Shown here: piece by piece, positions 7,893 through 17,343 of the stretch
Position numbering within the stretch: position 1 is the stretch's first letter
How the letters are laid out: every line of letters starts with the position of its first letter
DNA from: CAISIP01 sp031396205
GTDB lineage: Bacteria > Pseudomonadota > Gammaproteobacteria > Burkholderiales > Burkholderiaceae_C
Assembly (NCBI GenBank): GCA_031396205.1
Contig: JANNKH010000097.1
Span: forward strand, 17,527 to 81,526
Length of the DNA: 64,000 nucleotides
Direction of reading: 5' to 3'
Notes under the pieces: model-generated
What the model saw: the letters and a program-made list of their open reading frames with translations, nothing else
Databases searched by the model: none
Told to the model about the DNA's origin: nothing
Translations under genes and position numbers: made by a program

Positions 7893-8671
7893 ACCGAGAA
7901 TCCGTCGTCGGCGGCAATCACCGCGCCGTTGACAAAATGGCTCTCCTTGGCGCACAGCATCACCAGCAAGGCATCGAGGTCGGCCACACCGCCCAGTCGC
8001 CTGCGCGGCGTCATCTGGACGAGCTTGCGGCCCTGCTCGGTGGTCCAGTGGTGGTGGTTGATCTCGGTATCGATGTAGCCGGGGCAGATCGCATTGACAT
8101 TGATTCCGAACCGGCCCCATTCCACCGCCATCGCACGGGTCATCTGTACGACCGCGGCCTTGCTCATGCAGTACACGCCGATCTGCGGCAACACGCGAAG
8201 TCCAGCGGCCGACGCAATATTGACGATCCGCCCGCCGATGAAGGTGCCCGGCGCGGCGCCAACGGCGCGCGCCAGCATGCGTTTGCCGACCTCCTGGGCG
8301 ACGAAGAAGGCGCCCTTGACATTGGTGTCGAATACGAAGTCGTAGTCGTCCTCGCCGACATCCTGCAGCCGCTGCGTGGTGCTGACACCGGAGTTGTTGA
8401 CCAGGATATCGATCGATCCCATCTCGGTTTCGGCATGGGCCACCGCGGCCTTGATTGAGTCATGGTCCGTCACGTCGAGTTCGACCACATGCGCGTTACC
8501 CCCGGCGCCCTCGATCTGGGCCCGCAACTCCTTGAGTTTCTCGATGCGACGGCTGGCCAGAACCACGGCTGCCCCGGCATTGGACAAGGTACGGGCAAAC
8601 TGCGCGCCCAGCCCACCGGACGCACCAGTGATAAAGGCGACGCGGCCCGAGAGGTCGAGGCTGTATGCCAT
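7889..8671 (-). CDS. SDR family NAD(P)-dependent oxidoreductase
   Basis: Classical short-chain dehydrogenase, 260 aa. The cofactor loop TGASGGLG is at residues 15-22, LDVTD near 66, NNSG near 92, the catalytic Ser in NIASAAG and the YCMSK catalytic pair near 167-171. Asp-less ASRR after the second strand suggests NADPH preference. It is the first gene of a two-gene operon with the thioesterase (ATGA overlap) and is divergent from the ETF:ubiquinone oxidoreductase gene 118 bp away. It resembles 3-oxoacyl-/3-hydroxyacyl-CoA reductases, but the substrate is not determined. Confidence 0.9.
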   Translation of the reverse strand: MAYSLDLSGRVAFITGASGGLGAQFARTLSNAGAAVVLASRRIEKLKELRAQIEGAGGNAHVVELDVTDHDSIKAAVAHAETEMGSIDILVNNSGVSTTQRLQDVGEDDYDFVFDTNVKGAFFVAQEVGKRMLARAVGAAPGTFIGGRIVNIASAAGLRVLPQIGVYCMSKAAVVQMTRAMAVEWGRFGINVNAICPGYIDTEINHHHWTTEQGRKLVQMTPRRRLGGVADLDALLVMLCAKESHFVNGAVIAADDGFSV

Positions 8672-8788
8672 GGCTCAATTTCCCAAAAAAAGGTTGATCA
8701 ATCGATTATGGCGTCGCACCTGGAGGCGCCGCATAAAATCGCCTTTCTTCCCGAAATCGGCATTGGCCGTCCTGAAAGCCCAGCAACC

Positions 8789-10486
8789 ATGACCCCAGCA
8801 GAAATCATTGCGCAGCACGGCCCACGCGAAGCCATGGATTACGACGTGGTTGTCGTGGGCGGCGGCCCGGCCGGCCTGGCCACCGCGATCCACCTCAAGC
8901 AGCTTGCGGCGGCGGCCGAAAGGGAACTGTCGGTGGTTGTGCTGGAAAAAGGCTCCGAGCCAGGCGCGCATATTTTGTCGGGCGCGATCATGGACCCGAT
9001 TGCGCTGAGCGAATTGATCCCGGACTGGAAGGCGCGCGGCGCGCCCCTGAACCAGCCGGTTACTGACGATGCCATGGTGTTCCTGGGCGAGAAGTCCTCG
9101 TTTCGCACCCCCAACTTCCTGCTGCCGGCCTGCCTGCAGAACCATGGCAACTACATCGTCAGCCTGGGTTCGGTGACGCGCTGGATGGCCGAGCAGGCCG
9201 AGGCGCTGGGCGTCGAGATTTTTCCGGGCTTCGCGGCTGCCGAGGTTCTCTACAGCGAGAACGGCTCGGTCAAGGGTGTTGCCACCGGCAACATGGGTGT
9301 GGGCAAGGATGGCAAGCCCGGCGACAGCTTCCAGCTTGGCATGGAACTGCATGCCAAGTACACCGTATTCGCCGAAGGCGCACGCGGACATCTGGGCAGG
9401 CAACTGATAGCCCACTTCAAGCTTGATGCCGACAGCGACCCGCAGACCTACGGGTTGGGCGTCAAGGAGTTGTGGGAGATCGATCCGCAGCGCCACCAGC
9501 CCGGCTTTGTGCTGCACACTGCCGGCTGGCCGATGGACGACGACACCTATGGCGGCGCGTTCCTGTACCACTTCGACGACAACAAGGTGGCGCTGGGTTT
9601 CATCACCGGGCTCGACTACAGCAACCCCTACCTGAGCCCGTTCGAGGAATTCCAGCGCTGGAAAACCCATCCGAACATCCGCTACTACCTGGAAGGCGAC
9701 GAGGCCAAGGGCATCAAGCCCGGCAAGCGCATTGCCTACGGCGCGCGGGCCATTACCGCGGGCGGCCTGCTCAGCCTGCCCAAGACCGTCTTCCCCGGTG
9801 GTGCGCTGGTCGGCTGCGATGCGGGTTATCTGAACGTCAGCCGCATCAAGGGCAGCCACGCCGCGATCAAGACCGGCATGTTGGCCGCGCAGGCCGGGTT
9901 CGACGCGATCGTCGCTGGTCGCCAGCATGATGTACTCGAGGCCTACCCGCAAGCATTCGAGAAAAGCTGGCTGCATGCCGAACTCAACAAGGCGCGCAAC
10001 TTCAAGGCCTGGTTCAAGAAAGGCCTGACCGTCGCCACGCTGATGAACGGCATCGAGCAATTCGCGTTGCGCGGCAATATTCCGTGGACACTGCGCCGCG
10101 ACAAGCCGGACTATGCCTACCTGAAGCCGGCCGCTGATTGCAAGCCCATCGTCTATCCCAAGCCCGATGGCAAGCTGACCTTCGACCGGCTTTCCAGCGT
10201 GTTCATCAGCAACACCAACCATGAAGAGCAACAGCCGGCGCACCTGACGCTCAAGGACGCATCGGTGCCAGTAGGTATCAACCTGCGCACATACGCCGGG
10301 CCGGAGGCACGCTATTGCCCGGCCGGCGTCTACGAGTTCGTCAAGGACGACGACAACACGGATCGCCTGCAGATCAATGCGCAGAACTGCGTGCATTGCA
10401 AGACCTGCGACATCAAGGATCCGACCCAGAACATCGTCTGGGTCACGCCCGAGGGCGGAGGCGGTCCGAACTACGCGGGCATGTAG
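8789..10486 (+). CDS. Electron transfer flavoprotein-ubiquinone oxidoreductase
   Basis: Membrane-associated FAD and 4Fe-4S enzyme passing electrons from ETF to ubiquinone during fatty and amino acid oxidation; 565 aa. The FAD site VVVVGGGPAGLATAI begins near residue 18, the quinone-binding middle part contains GCDAGYLNVSRIKGSHAAIK, and the C-terminal ferredoxin-like cluster has CPAGVYEF plus CVHCKTCDIKDPTQN. The ATG at 8789 gives MTPAEIIAQHGPREAMDYD, matching the family; longer in-frame extensions overlap the divergent SDR gene and are not credible. The closest Shine-Dalgarno is weak (GAAAG). Stand-alone gene before the glycine riboswitch. Confidence 0.95.
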   Translation: MTPAEIIAQHGPREAMDYDVVVVGGGPAGLATAIHLKQLAAAAERELSVVVLEKGSEPGAHILSGAIMDPIALSELIPDWKARGAPLNQPVTDDAMVFLGEKSSFRTPNFLLPACLQNHGNYIVSLGSVTRWMAEQAEALGVEIFPGFAAAEVLYSENGSVKGVATGNMGVGKDGKPGDSFQLGMELHAKYTVFAEGARGHLGRQLIAHFKLDADSDPQTYGLGVKELWEIDPQRHQPGFVLHTAGWPMDDDTYGGAFLYHFDDNKVALGFITGLDYSNPYLSPFEEFQRWKTHPNIRYYLEGDEAKGIKPGKRIAYGARAITAGGLLSLPKTVFPGGALVGCDAGYLNVSRIKGSHAAIKTGMLAAQAGFDAIVAGRQHDVLEAYPQAFEKSWLHAELNKARNFKAWFKKGLTVATLMNGIEQFALRGNIPWTLRRDKPDYAYLKPAADCKPIVYPKPDGKLTFDRLSSVFISNTNHEEQQPAHLTLKDASVPVGINLRTYAGPEARYCPAGVYEFVKDDDNTDRLQINAQNCVHCKTCDIKDPTQNIVWVTPEGGGGPNYAGM

Positions 10487-10567
10487 CCGGCGACGGCGTC
10501 GCTGGCAGGACAAGCGGCGTCCGTTGCGGATTGGCAGTTTTATTGCGGTTATAGTGGAGGCGTTTCG

Positions 10568-10800
10568 TCAGGAGAGAGTCTCCCATCAGGGGGGCCGCCG
10601 AAGGCGCAGTACAGGCTGATCGCAGCCGGTTGAACGCTCAGGCAAAAAGGACTGGCAACCGTCCGTGGCCAACAATCCACGTGTCGTTTCCCCACTGGAG
10701 AGAGGTGGCGCCAGGCGCCATCCACCGAAGGAGCAAGCCGCCTGCCGCACCAACCGGTGCAGGTGCCAGCGGTGAATCTCTCAGGTACCACGGACAGCGG
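10568..10800 (+). ncRNA. Tandem glycine riboswitch (gcvT element, two aptamers)
   Basis: Two glycine aptamers in series. Aptamer 1 runs from GGAGAGAG (about 10571) through GCCGAAGG (10597-10604) to CTCAGGCAAAAAGGAC (10637-10652). Aptamer 2 runs from ACTGGAGAGA (about 10694) through CACCGAAGGAGCAAG (10722-10737) to ATCTCTCAGGTACCACGGAC (10775-10794). Each shows the conserved P1 strands and CCGAAGG internal loop. It lies in the 5' leader of gcvT-gcvH-gcvP, so glycine binding most likely turns on glycine cleavage when glycine is plentiful. Confidence 0.95.
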
Positions 10801-10840
10801 GGGCAGCCCATGGCTATAGCCATGGTTCGACAGTTGCCCC
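10800..10840 (+). promoter_or_regulatory. Expression platform of the glycine riboswitch
   Basis: Between aptamer 2 and the gcvT ribosome binding site, GGGGCA (10800-10805) can pair with TGCCCC (10835-10840), enclosing the perfect palindrome CCATGGCTATAGCCATGG (10808-10825). The outer arm ends immediately before GGGAGAA (10841-10847), the gcvT ribosome binding site. No T-run follows, so control of translation is more likely than termination. This reading of the switch is inference from base pairing. Confidence 0.6.
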
Positions 10841-10852
10841 GGGAGAAGCCAT

Positions 10853-12022
10853 TTGTCCAGCACCCCTGAATCACTGCGTCAGACGCCATTGCATGCCCTG
10901 CACGTGGAACTCGGCGCGCGCATGGTGCCATTTGCCGGCTACACCATGCCGGTGCAGTATCCCAGCGGCGTCATGGCCGAGCACCTGCACACCCGCGCCG
11001 CGGCGGGGCTGTTCGATGTCTCGCACATGGGCCAGTTGCGCCTGCTCGGGCCCGATGCAGGGGCAGCCTTCGAGTCGCTGATGCCGGTGGATGTGATCGA
11101 CCTGCCACGGGGCAAACAGCGCTACGGCCTGTTGCTCAACGATGCGGGCGGCATCCTGGACGACCTGATGTTCGTCAACCGCGACTACCTGCACAACGGC
11201 GACCTGTTCGTCATCGTCAACGGCGCCTGCAAGACTGCAGACCTCGCACATATCGAGGCACGGATCGGCAATCGCTGCGAGGTCATACCCTGCCCGGAGC
11301 TGGCATTGCTCGCCCTGCAGGGACCACAGGCGGTCAGCGTGATGCAACGCCTCTCACCCGGCATCGAAAAACTGACGTTCATGACCGGCGCACGATGCAG
11401 TGTGGTGTCGGAATCGGACGGCGCGCGCCAGCAGATCGAGATTTTCGCCACCCGCAGCGGCTATACCGGCGAGGATGGCTTCGAGATCTCGGTGCATGAA
11501 AAGCAGGCCGAGGCGCTGGCCCGCCTCCTGCTCGCGCAGGCCGAAGTCAAGCCGATCGGCCTGGGCGCCCGCAACTCCTTGCGTCTGGAAGCCGGACTGT
11601 GCCTTTACGGCAATGACCTGGACACTACCACCACAGCGGTCGAAGCCAATCTGAACTGGGCGATCCAGAAGGTACGTCGCACGGGTGGTGCGCGCGCCGG
11701 CGGTTTTCCCGGCGCCGACATCGTGCTGGCGCAACTCGCCGGAGGCGAAGGCGCACCGAAACGCAGGCGCGTCGGCTTGAAAGCGCTGGAGCGGATTCCG
11801 GTGCGCGAGCACAGCTTGCTGCAGGACTGCGCCGGCAAGCCGATTGGCGAGGTCACCAGCGGCCTGCTCGGGCCGACCATCAACGAGCCCGTCGCGATGG
11901 CCTATGTACAAAGCGCATGCGCGGTCCCCGGCACGCGACTGCAGGCCCTGGTGCGGGGCAAGGCGGTTCCGATGGAAGTCGTCGGCATGCCCTTCGTGCC
12001 GCATCGCTATTTCCGCGGCTGA
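10853..12022 (+). CDS. gcvT: Glycine cleavage system T protein (aminomethyltransferase)
   Basis: Tetrahydrofolate-dependent aminomethyltransferase of the glycine cleavage complex, 389 aa. The start appears to be TTG, 5 nt after GGGAGAA; the next in-frame ATG is 23 codons in and would remove the conserved TPLHALHVELGARMVPFAGY segment. Family landmarks are DVSHMGQ near residue 54, GYTGEDGFE near 203, and GLGARNSLRLEAGLCLYGND in the middle-to-late part; the C-terminal barrel ends with GMPFVPHRYFRG. First gene of gcvT-gcvH-gcvP under the glycine riboswitch. Confidence 0.95.
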   Translation: MSSTPESLRQTPLHALHVELGARMVPFAGYTMPVQYPSGVMAEHLHTRAAAGLFDVSHMGQLRLLGPDAGAAFESLMPVDVIDLPRGKQRYGLLLNDAGGILDDLMFVNRDYLHNGDLFVIVNGACKTADLAHIEARIGNRCEVIPCPELALLALQGPQAVSVMQRLSPGIEKLTFMTGARCSVVSESDGARQQIEIFATRSGYTGEDGFEISVHEKQAEALARLLLAQAEVKPIGLGARNSLRLEAGLCLYGNDLDTTTTAVEANLNWAIQKVRRTGGARAGGFPGADIVLAQLAGGEGAPKRRRVGLKALERIPVREHSLLQDCAGKPIGEVTSGLLGPTINEPVAMAYVQSACAVPGTRLQALVRGKAVPMEVVGMPFVPHRYFRG

Positions 12023-12113
12023 CAGCCACCCGCGCAACGATCTGGCCCCTGCCGTACCCACCCCGCTTCTTCGCAACCCATCTGACCAACCCGTTACCCT
12101 ACTGGAGAATCCC

Positions 12114-12485
12114 ATGGCAATCAAATACACCGAAGACCACGAGTGGCTCAATATCGAAGCCGGCATCGCCACCGTCGGCATTACCACCCATGCGCAGGAT
12201 GCGCTTGGCGACGTGGTTTTCGTCGATCTGCCCGAGGTTGGCAAGCATTTCGACGCAAAAGAGGTCGCTGGGGTCGTGGAGTCGGTCAAGGCGGCGGCCG
12301 ATGTTTACATGCCGGTCAGTGGCGACGTCACCGAAGTCAACGAAGCGTTGCGCGCCGACCCGTCGCTGGCCAACTCCGACCCGCTGGGTGCAGGCTGGTT
12401 CTTCAAGGTCAAGCTGTCGGATGCATCCCAGCTCGATGCGCTGATGGACGAGACCGCCTACGGCAGCTTTTCGGCCAATGCCTGA
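12114..12485 (+). CDS. gcvH: Glycine cleavage system H protein (lipoyl carrier)
   Basis: 123-aa lipoyl carrier that shuttles the aminomethyl group between the P, T and L proteins. The lipoylation site is K59 in VVESVKAAADVYMP. GGAG lies 7 nt before the ATG. It follows gcvT by 91 nt and precedes gcvP by 97 nt in the riboswitch-controlled operon. Length and all conserved blocks (DHEWL, GDVVFVDLP, NSDPLGAGW) are normal. Confidence 0.97.
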   Translation: MAIKYTEDHEWLNIEAGIATVGITTHAQDALGDVVFVDLPEVGKHFDAKEVAGVVESVKAAADVYMPVSGDVTEVNEALRADPSLANSDPLGAGWFFKVKLSDASQLDALMDETAYGSFSANA

Positions 12486-12582
12486 CCTTTCGCGCGACCG
12501 GCCCTGTGCGCAGCGCAGTTGCACCTGAATCCGATTACGCTACGCCCGCGTCGGCGTTGCGCCTACACCTTGTGAGAATGCC

Positions 12583-15477
12583 ATGTCGATGCCATCTGCC
12601 ATGACGCTGCAAGCGCTGGAGCACCAGCACGAATTCATCAGCCGCCATATCGGCATCAGCCCGGGCGACGAGGCGCACATGCTGTCGGTGGTTGGCGCCG
12701 CCTCGCGCCAGGCCCTGGTAGAAGGCATCGTGCCACGCTCGATCGCCCGCGCCAGCCGAATGGTCATACCCGCAGCCATCAGCGAGGCAGCCGCGCTGGC
12801 AGAGATCCGGGCCATCGCCGACAAGAACCAGGTCTGGCGCAACTTCATCGGCCAGGGTTACTACGGCACGCATACACCGGGTGTCATCCTGCGCAATGTT
12901 CTGGAGAACCCGGCCTGGTACACCGCCTACACGCCCTACCAGGCGGAAATCTCGCAAGGCCGCCTGGAGGCGCTGATCAACTTCCAGACCATGGTCTGCG
13001 ACCTGAGCGGCATGGCGATCGCCAATGCATCGATGCTCGACGAAGCCACTGCGGCGGCCGAGGCGATGACGCTGGCCAAACGCAGCGTCAAAAGCAAGAG
13101 CAATAACTTTCTGGTCGCCGACGACTGTCACCCGCAGACGATCGAAGTCATTCAGACCCGTGCCGCACCACTGGGGATCACCGTTCGCGTCGGACCGCTG
13201 GCGACGCTGATGGTGGATGGCGACTATTTCGGCATGCTGGCCCAGTACCCAGCCAGCACGGGCACCGTCCATGACCTGCGTCCGCTGGTCGATCAGGTGC
13301 ACGCCAACAACGCGGCCGTGTGCGTCGCGGCCGACCTGCTGGCATTGACCTTGCTCGTGCCACCCGGCGAATGGGGCGCGGATATCGTCGTCGGGACCAC
13401 CCAGCGCTTTGGCATGCCGCTGTGCAACGGCGGACCGCACGCTGCCTACCTGGCTTGTCGCGACGAATACAAGCGCTCGATGCCGGGCCGGCTGGCCGGC
13501 GTCAGTATCGACGTGCATGGCAACCCGGCCTACCGGCTTGCGTTGCAGACGCGCGAACAGCATATCCGGCGTGAAAAGGCCACGTCCAACATCTGCACTG
13601 CGCAGGTGCTGCCCGCGGTGGTTGCCAGCATGTATGCGGTCTACCACGGGCCCGCCGGCCTGACCCGCATCGCACGACGCATTGCGACGCTGACGGCCAT
13701 TCTTGCGCGCGGCCTGCAAGCGCTGGGGTACCCGTTGGCCAATACCAGCGCATTCGACACGCTGACCGTCCAGACCGGCACCGGCACATCGGCGGTGTTG
13801 CAGCGCGCGCAACAGGCACGGGTCAACTTGCGCATCGCCCAGGACGGCTGCCTGTCCGTGTCGCTCGACGAGACCAGCACGCGCGCAGACCTGACACTTC
13901 TGTGGTCCCTTTTCTCCCCTGCAGGACAGGCCTTGCCGACCGTTGCGCAATGCGACACCGGTGTCGCATCAATGCTGCCGGACGGCCTGCAACGCGGCAG
14001 CAGCTTCCTGACCCACCCGGTGTTCAACACCCACCACAGCGAGACCAGTATGTTGCGCTACCTGCGCAGCCTGTCCGACAAGGACCTGGCTCTGGACCGC
14101 AGCATGATCCCACTGGGCAGCTGCACGATGAAGCTGAATGCGACCAGCGAGATGATTCCGATCACCTGGCCGCAGTTCGCCGACATCCACCCGTTCGCGC
14201 CGATCGCGCAGCGCCAGGGTTATGTCGAACTCGATCAGCAGTTGTGCGACTGGTTGTGCGAGGCCACCGGATATGCCGGTATCAGCCTGCAGCCCAATGC
14301 CGGCAGCCAGGGTGAGTACGCCGGCCTGCTGGCGATCCGCGCCTTCCACGCCGCCAAAGGCCAGGGCAACCGCAGCATCTGCCTGATCCCCTCGAGCGCC
14401 CATGGCACCAACCCGGCCAGCGCGCAAATGGCGGGACTGAGCGTGGTGGTGACGGCCTGCGACAGCAGCGGCAATGTCGACATGGCCGATCTCAAGGCCA
14501 AATGCGAGAAGCACAGCGCCAACCTGGCCGCGGTGATGATCACCTACCCGAGCACCCACGGCGTGTTCGAGACCCAGGTGAAGGAGCTGTGCGCACTGGT
14601 CCACCAGCACGGTGGCCGGGTCTATGTGGACGGAGCCAACATGAATGCGCTGGTCGGCGTCGCGGCTCCGGGCGAATTTGGTGGCGACGTCAGTCACCTG
14701 AACTTGCACAAGACCTTTTGCATACCGCACGGCGGCGGCGGCCCGGGTGTGGGACCGGTTTGTGTGGTCGCTGATCTGGTGCCGTACCTGCCGGGACATG
14801 TCTCTGGTGGATTACCCGCCAGCGGCGTGGGGGCCATTTCCGCAGCGCCGTTGGGCAATGCCGCGGTTCTGCCGATCAGCTGGATGTATTGCCGCATGAT
14901 GGGGCCGGACGGTCTGACCGCTGCCACCGAGATTGCGATCCTGAGCGCCAACTACATCAGCGCACGGCTCAAAGACCACTATCCCACGCTCTATGCGAGC
15001 GCCAATGGCCACGTGGCACATGAGTGCATCCTGGACCTGCGCCCACTCAAGGAAACCAGCGGCGGTGTCAACGGTGTCAGCGCCGAGGACGTCGCCAAGC
15101 GCCTCATGGACTACGGCTTTCATGCGCCCACGTTGAGTTTCCCGGTCCCGGGCACGCTGATGGTCGAGCCGACCGAGAGCGAGAACTTGCAGGAGCTGGA
15201 CCGCTTCATCGCCGCAATGATCGCGATCCGAGACGAGATCCGCAAGATCGAACGCGGCGAATGGCCGCAGGACAACAACCCGCTCAAGCACGCGCCGCAT
15301 ACTGCGGCATCGGTGATCGGCGATGCGTGGGACCGGCCGTATTCACGCGAGACGGGAGCGTTTCCACTCGAAACCCTGAAGCATGCGAAATACTGGACGC
15401 CGGTTGGACGCATCGACAACGTGTATGGCGACCGCAACCTGTTCTGCAGTTGCGTGCCAGTAGCGGATTACGCCTGA
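12583..15477 (+). CDS. gcvP: Glycine dehydrogenase (decarboxylating), P protein
   Basis: PLP-dependent glycine decarboxylase, 964 aa, the single-chain form with two homologous aminotransferase-like halves. The N-terminal half starts FISRHIGISPGDEAHML; the C-terminal half contains the PLP lysine K710 in HLNLHKTFCIPHGGGGPG. The sequence is complete to VPVADYA. The likely start is the ATG at 12583 (a second ATG is two codons later). Last gene of the glycine cleavage operon; the L protein (dihydrolipoamide dehydrogenase) is not in the window and is presumably shared with other 2-oxoacid dehydrogenases. Confidence 0.97.
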   Translation: MSMPSAMTLQALEHQHEFISRHIGISPGDEAHMLSVVGAASRQALVEGIVPRSIARASRMVIPAAISEAAALAEIRAIADKNQVWRNFIGQGYYGTHTPGVILRNVLENPAWYTAYTPYQAEISQGRLEALINFQTMVCDLSGMAIANASMLDEATAAAEAMTLAKRSVKSKSNNFLVADDCHPQTIEVIQTRAAPLGITVRVGPLATLMVDGDYFGMLAQYPASTGTVHDLRPLVDQVHANNAAVCVAADLLALTLLVPPGEWGADIVVGTTQRFGMPLCNGGPHAAYLACRDEYKRSMPGRLAGVSIDVHGNPAYRLALQTREQHIRREKATSNICTAQVLPAVVASMYAVYHGPAGLTRIARRIATLTAILARGLQALGYPLANTSAFDTLTVQTGTGTSAVLQRAQQARVNLRIAQDGCLSVSLDETSTRADLTLLWSLFSPAGQALPTVAQCDTGVASMLPDGLQRGSSFLTHPVFNTHHSETSMLRYLRSLSDKDLALDRSMIPLGSCTMKLNATSEMIPITWPQFADIHPFAPIAQRQGYVELDQQLCDWLCEATGYAGISLQPNAGSQGEYAGLLAIRAFHAAKGQGNRSICLIPSSAHGTNPASAQMAGLSVVVTACDSSGNVDMADLKAKCEKHSANLAAVMITYPSTHGVFETQVKELCALVHQHGGRVYVDGANMNALVGVAAPGEFGGDVSHLNLHKTFCIPHGGGGPGVGPVCVVADLVPYLPGHVSGGLPASGVGAISAAPLGNAAVLPISWMYCRMMGPDGLTAATEIAILSANYISARLKDHYPTLYASANGHVAHECILDLRPLKETSGGVNGVSAEDVAKRLMDYGFHAPTLSFPVPGTLMVEPTESENLQELDRFIAAMIAIRDEIRKIERGEWPQDNNPLKHAPHTAASVIGDAWDRPYSRETGAFPLETLKHAKYWTPVGRIDNVYGDRNLFCSCVPVADYA

Positions 15478-15629
15478 ATGCCTGCAATGGCTGCTTGCGC
15501 CGACGTACCCGGGAAGCGGCGACACTCCATCGTTCTCATGCCATGGCGCAGCCAGCACCGACCCGTCTGGGCGATGCGCCGCAGGCCGAACGGCTGCAAG
15601 CGCATCTACCCTCGCGAGCGCTCGCACCG

Positions 15630-15785
15630 CTAGCCCAGGCGTATTGCGCCGCCACCCAACAGTCCGACGACGCCGATGACGATCAGGTAGATCGCGACAA
15701 TGTAGTTGAGCAGCCTTGGCATGACCAAGATCAGGATCCCCGCAACAAGGGAAATCAAGGGAGTCAGGCTGTTATGGATGTTCAA
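15630..15785 (-). CDS. DUF3096-type small membrane protein
   Basis: About 51-aa protein with two hydrophobic segments, LISLVAGILILVMPRLLNY and IVAIYLIVIGVVGLLGGG, the pattern of the short DUF3096 family. No ATG is available after the end of the upstream gene; the first plausible start is TTG 15785 (residue before NIHNSLTPL), so the N-terminus is uncertain. It lies 37 nt downstream of the exported protein gene in the same direction. Function unknown; these miniproteins sit in the inner membrane by prediction. Confidence 0.65.
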   Translation of the reverse strand: MNIHNSLTPLISLVAGILILVMPRLLNYIVAIYLIVIGVVGLLGGGAIRLG

Positions 15786-15822
15786 GGTGATCCCAGGTTG
15801 ATTGAAAAATGGAAGTCCGACG

Positions 15823-16728
15823 CTAACCGTCTGCCGGTGCGCGCTGTGCTTGCCCCCGCTTGAGCGAGAGGTATTCATCGAGCTCGAGTTCGTGCAGTTG
15901 CACCGGGTAGCGCTCGACGCCCGCAAACCAGGCCGCCAGGCGACGCTCGAACCGCTGCGCGGGAGGCAACGCCAGCGCGCCGAGGTAGGCCTCGATGGCA
16001 ATGTAATAGCGCATCGTATTGCGCTCAACCACGCCGCGCGTACTGCCGATGTATATCGGTGTGCCATCGGCCTCGCGGCCAACAACGCTGAAACCGACCT
16101 TGTCTCGTCCGATCGTCGCCAGATAGCCGCGCATCGCGATGGCAGCGCCAATGCCGTAGCGGTAGGCGTACGAAAGATGGATGAAGCTGCGGCCGTCGCC
16201 GATGGGAACTACCTCGAGCTTGAGGCGGTAGTCGCTGGTACCCAGCGGGCCCTGGTCGGCACTGAGCGACACCTGGAGGTAATCGGTCCGGCTGGCTACC
16301 GTGTGCATGGCGAATACGAGTGGGTAAGTGTCGGCTAGCGGCTGGTCGCTCTTGCTGCCTACGGCAAGCCTCAACGTGGGCCCAGCCGCAGTCGCATCGG
16401 CACGACACAGCTTGACATTGAGGTGCAGGATCAAGACCTCACACCAATTCGCGCCGCCCTGCAACGCCGGTCCGACAATGTCGAACGGCTGATCGATGCG
16501 GGCATAGATGTCGCCCCGCAGCCTACCCGCAGTTTCGCTCGATTCCAGTACCAGCGGACGCCCGAACGCGTTGCCCGATAACGCCTGCGCCATGCTGGCG
16601 TGGCGCGCTCGCAAAGCCGCGCCGTCCTGGGCCCAGGACGGCGGCACCGCGACGACCATGCAACCCAACACCAGCCACAACGGCGCGAACCAGCGCACCA
16701 AGCAGCTTTTGGTCAAAGCCGTCGGCAT
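15823..16728 (-). CDS. Exported protein of unknown function
   Basis: 301 aa with an N-terminal signal peptide (hydrophobic about residues 10-33, ending VPPSWAQ). I do not recognise a named domain. Visible blocks include GGANWCEVLILHLNVKLC, KVGFSVVGREADG, YIGSTRGVVERNTMRYYIAI and a charged C-terminus LELDEYLSLKRGQ. The C-terminal third has a truncated relative at 18353-18661, so this is a family with at least two members here. It probably forms an operon with the DUF3096 miniprotein and is divergent from the DUF3309 gene 456 bp away. Its two Cys (in WCEVL and KLC) could form a disulfide in the periplasm. Confidence 0.8.
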   Translation of the reverse strand: MPTALTKSCLVRWFAPLWLVLGCMVVAVPPSWAQDGAALRARHASMAQALSGNAFGRPLVLESSETAGRLRGDIYARIDQPFDIVGPALQGGANWCEVLILHLNVKLCRADATAAGPTLRLAVGSKSDQPLADTYPLVFAMHTVASRTDYLQVSLSADQGPLGTSDYRLKLEVVPIGDGRSFIHLSYAYRYGIGAAIAMRGYLATIGRDKVGFSVVGREADGTPIYIGSTRGVVERNTMRYYIAIEAYLGALALPPAQRFERRLAAWFAGVERYPVQLHELELDEYLSLKRGQAQRAPADG

Positions 16729-17184
16729 CGCATTGCGGGGCAGGCGACGTCACTGCGCGCGCCCCCCGCAGGGCCGCTCGTGTGGCCGGAATCGAATGGC
16801 CAGGTCATGAAAGCACTCCTGCTGATGCAGCCGGATACGGCGAAAACGCGATGTTGACCCCTGCTCGGCCCCCTGCACAGGCCGGCACCGGCCGACCCTC
16901 TGTAGGACACCGGCCCGGCCAGTGCACATCGCCTGCCGTCCTACACCAAACTCAGGCATGGCTGACAGACCCGGCGCGCCGTCCGGTCCACATTAGGGAT
17001 GCTCACCGCCAACAGCGACACCCGCCATGTTCACGCACCGACCGCCGCCTGCAAGACGCTGGCACACGTCGTGCAGTAAAGATGATTGCCTACGTCAAAG
17101 TTGCGCGGCGCAGACCTTGTCCGTGCACTTTTGCGGGCCAGGCCTTGACCCTTTCAACTTCCTGCTTTTTTTCTGGAGAACGCG
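16729..17184. promoter_or_regulatory. 456-bp divergent intergenic region with an 8-bp inverted repeat
   Basis: No gene recognised. It separates the exported protein gene (minus) from the DUF3309 gene (plus) and must hold both promoters. TGTAGGAC (16901-16908) and GTCCTACA (16938-16945) form a perfect 8-bp inverted repeat 29 bp apart, a possible operator or RNA hairpin. The rest is GC-rich and featureless to my eye. Confidence 0.4.
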
Positions 17185-17343
17185 ATGAGTCTAGGTACTA
17201 TCATTTTGATCGTCCTGCTGCTGCTGCTTGTCGGTGCGATCCCGACCTGGGGCCACAGCAGAAGTTGGGGTTACGGGCCCAGTGGTGGCATTGGCCTGGT
17301 CGTCTTGGTCGTCATCGTGCTGCTGCTGACCGGACGACTGTGA
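17185..17343 (+). CDS. DUF3309 family small membrane protein
   Basis: 52 aa: an N-terminal hydrophobic helix (MSLGTIILIVLLLLLVG), a central tryptophan-rich loop (PTWGHSRSWGYGPSGG) and a second hydrophobic helix (IGLVVLVVIVLLL). This W-x-H-S-R-x-W-G-Y-x-P-S-G-G pattern is diagnostic of DUF3309. The ATG has GGAG 6 nt upstream. Function is unknown; family members are often found near stress and envelope genes, which matches the PAP2 and DUF3096 neighbours. Confidence 0.92.
   Translation: MSLGTIILIVLLLLLVGAIPTWGHSRSWGYGPSGGIGLVVLVVIVLLLTGRL

Noticed and set aside
8675..10513. 612-codon open frame on the minus strand
   Set aside because: Antisense to the ETF:ubiquinone oxidoreductase gene with no recognisable motif.
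12535..13950. 471-codon open frame on the minus strand
   Set aside because: Antisense to gcvP; no domain.
15614..15625. Palindrome GCGAGCGCTCGC after gcvP as a terminator
   Set aside because: No loop and no T-run; such short GC palindromes are expected by chance in this base composition.
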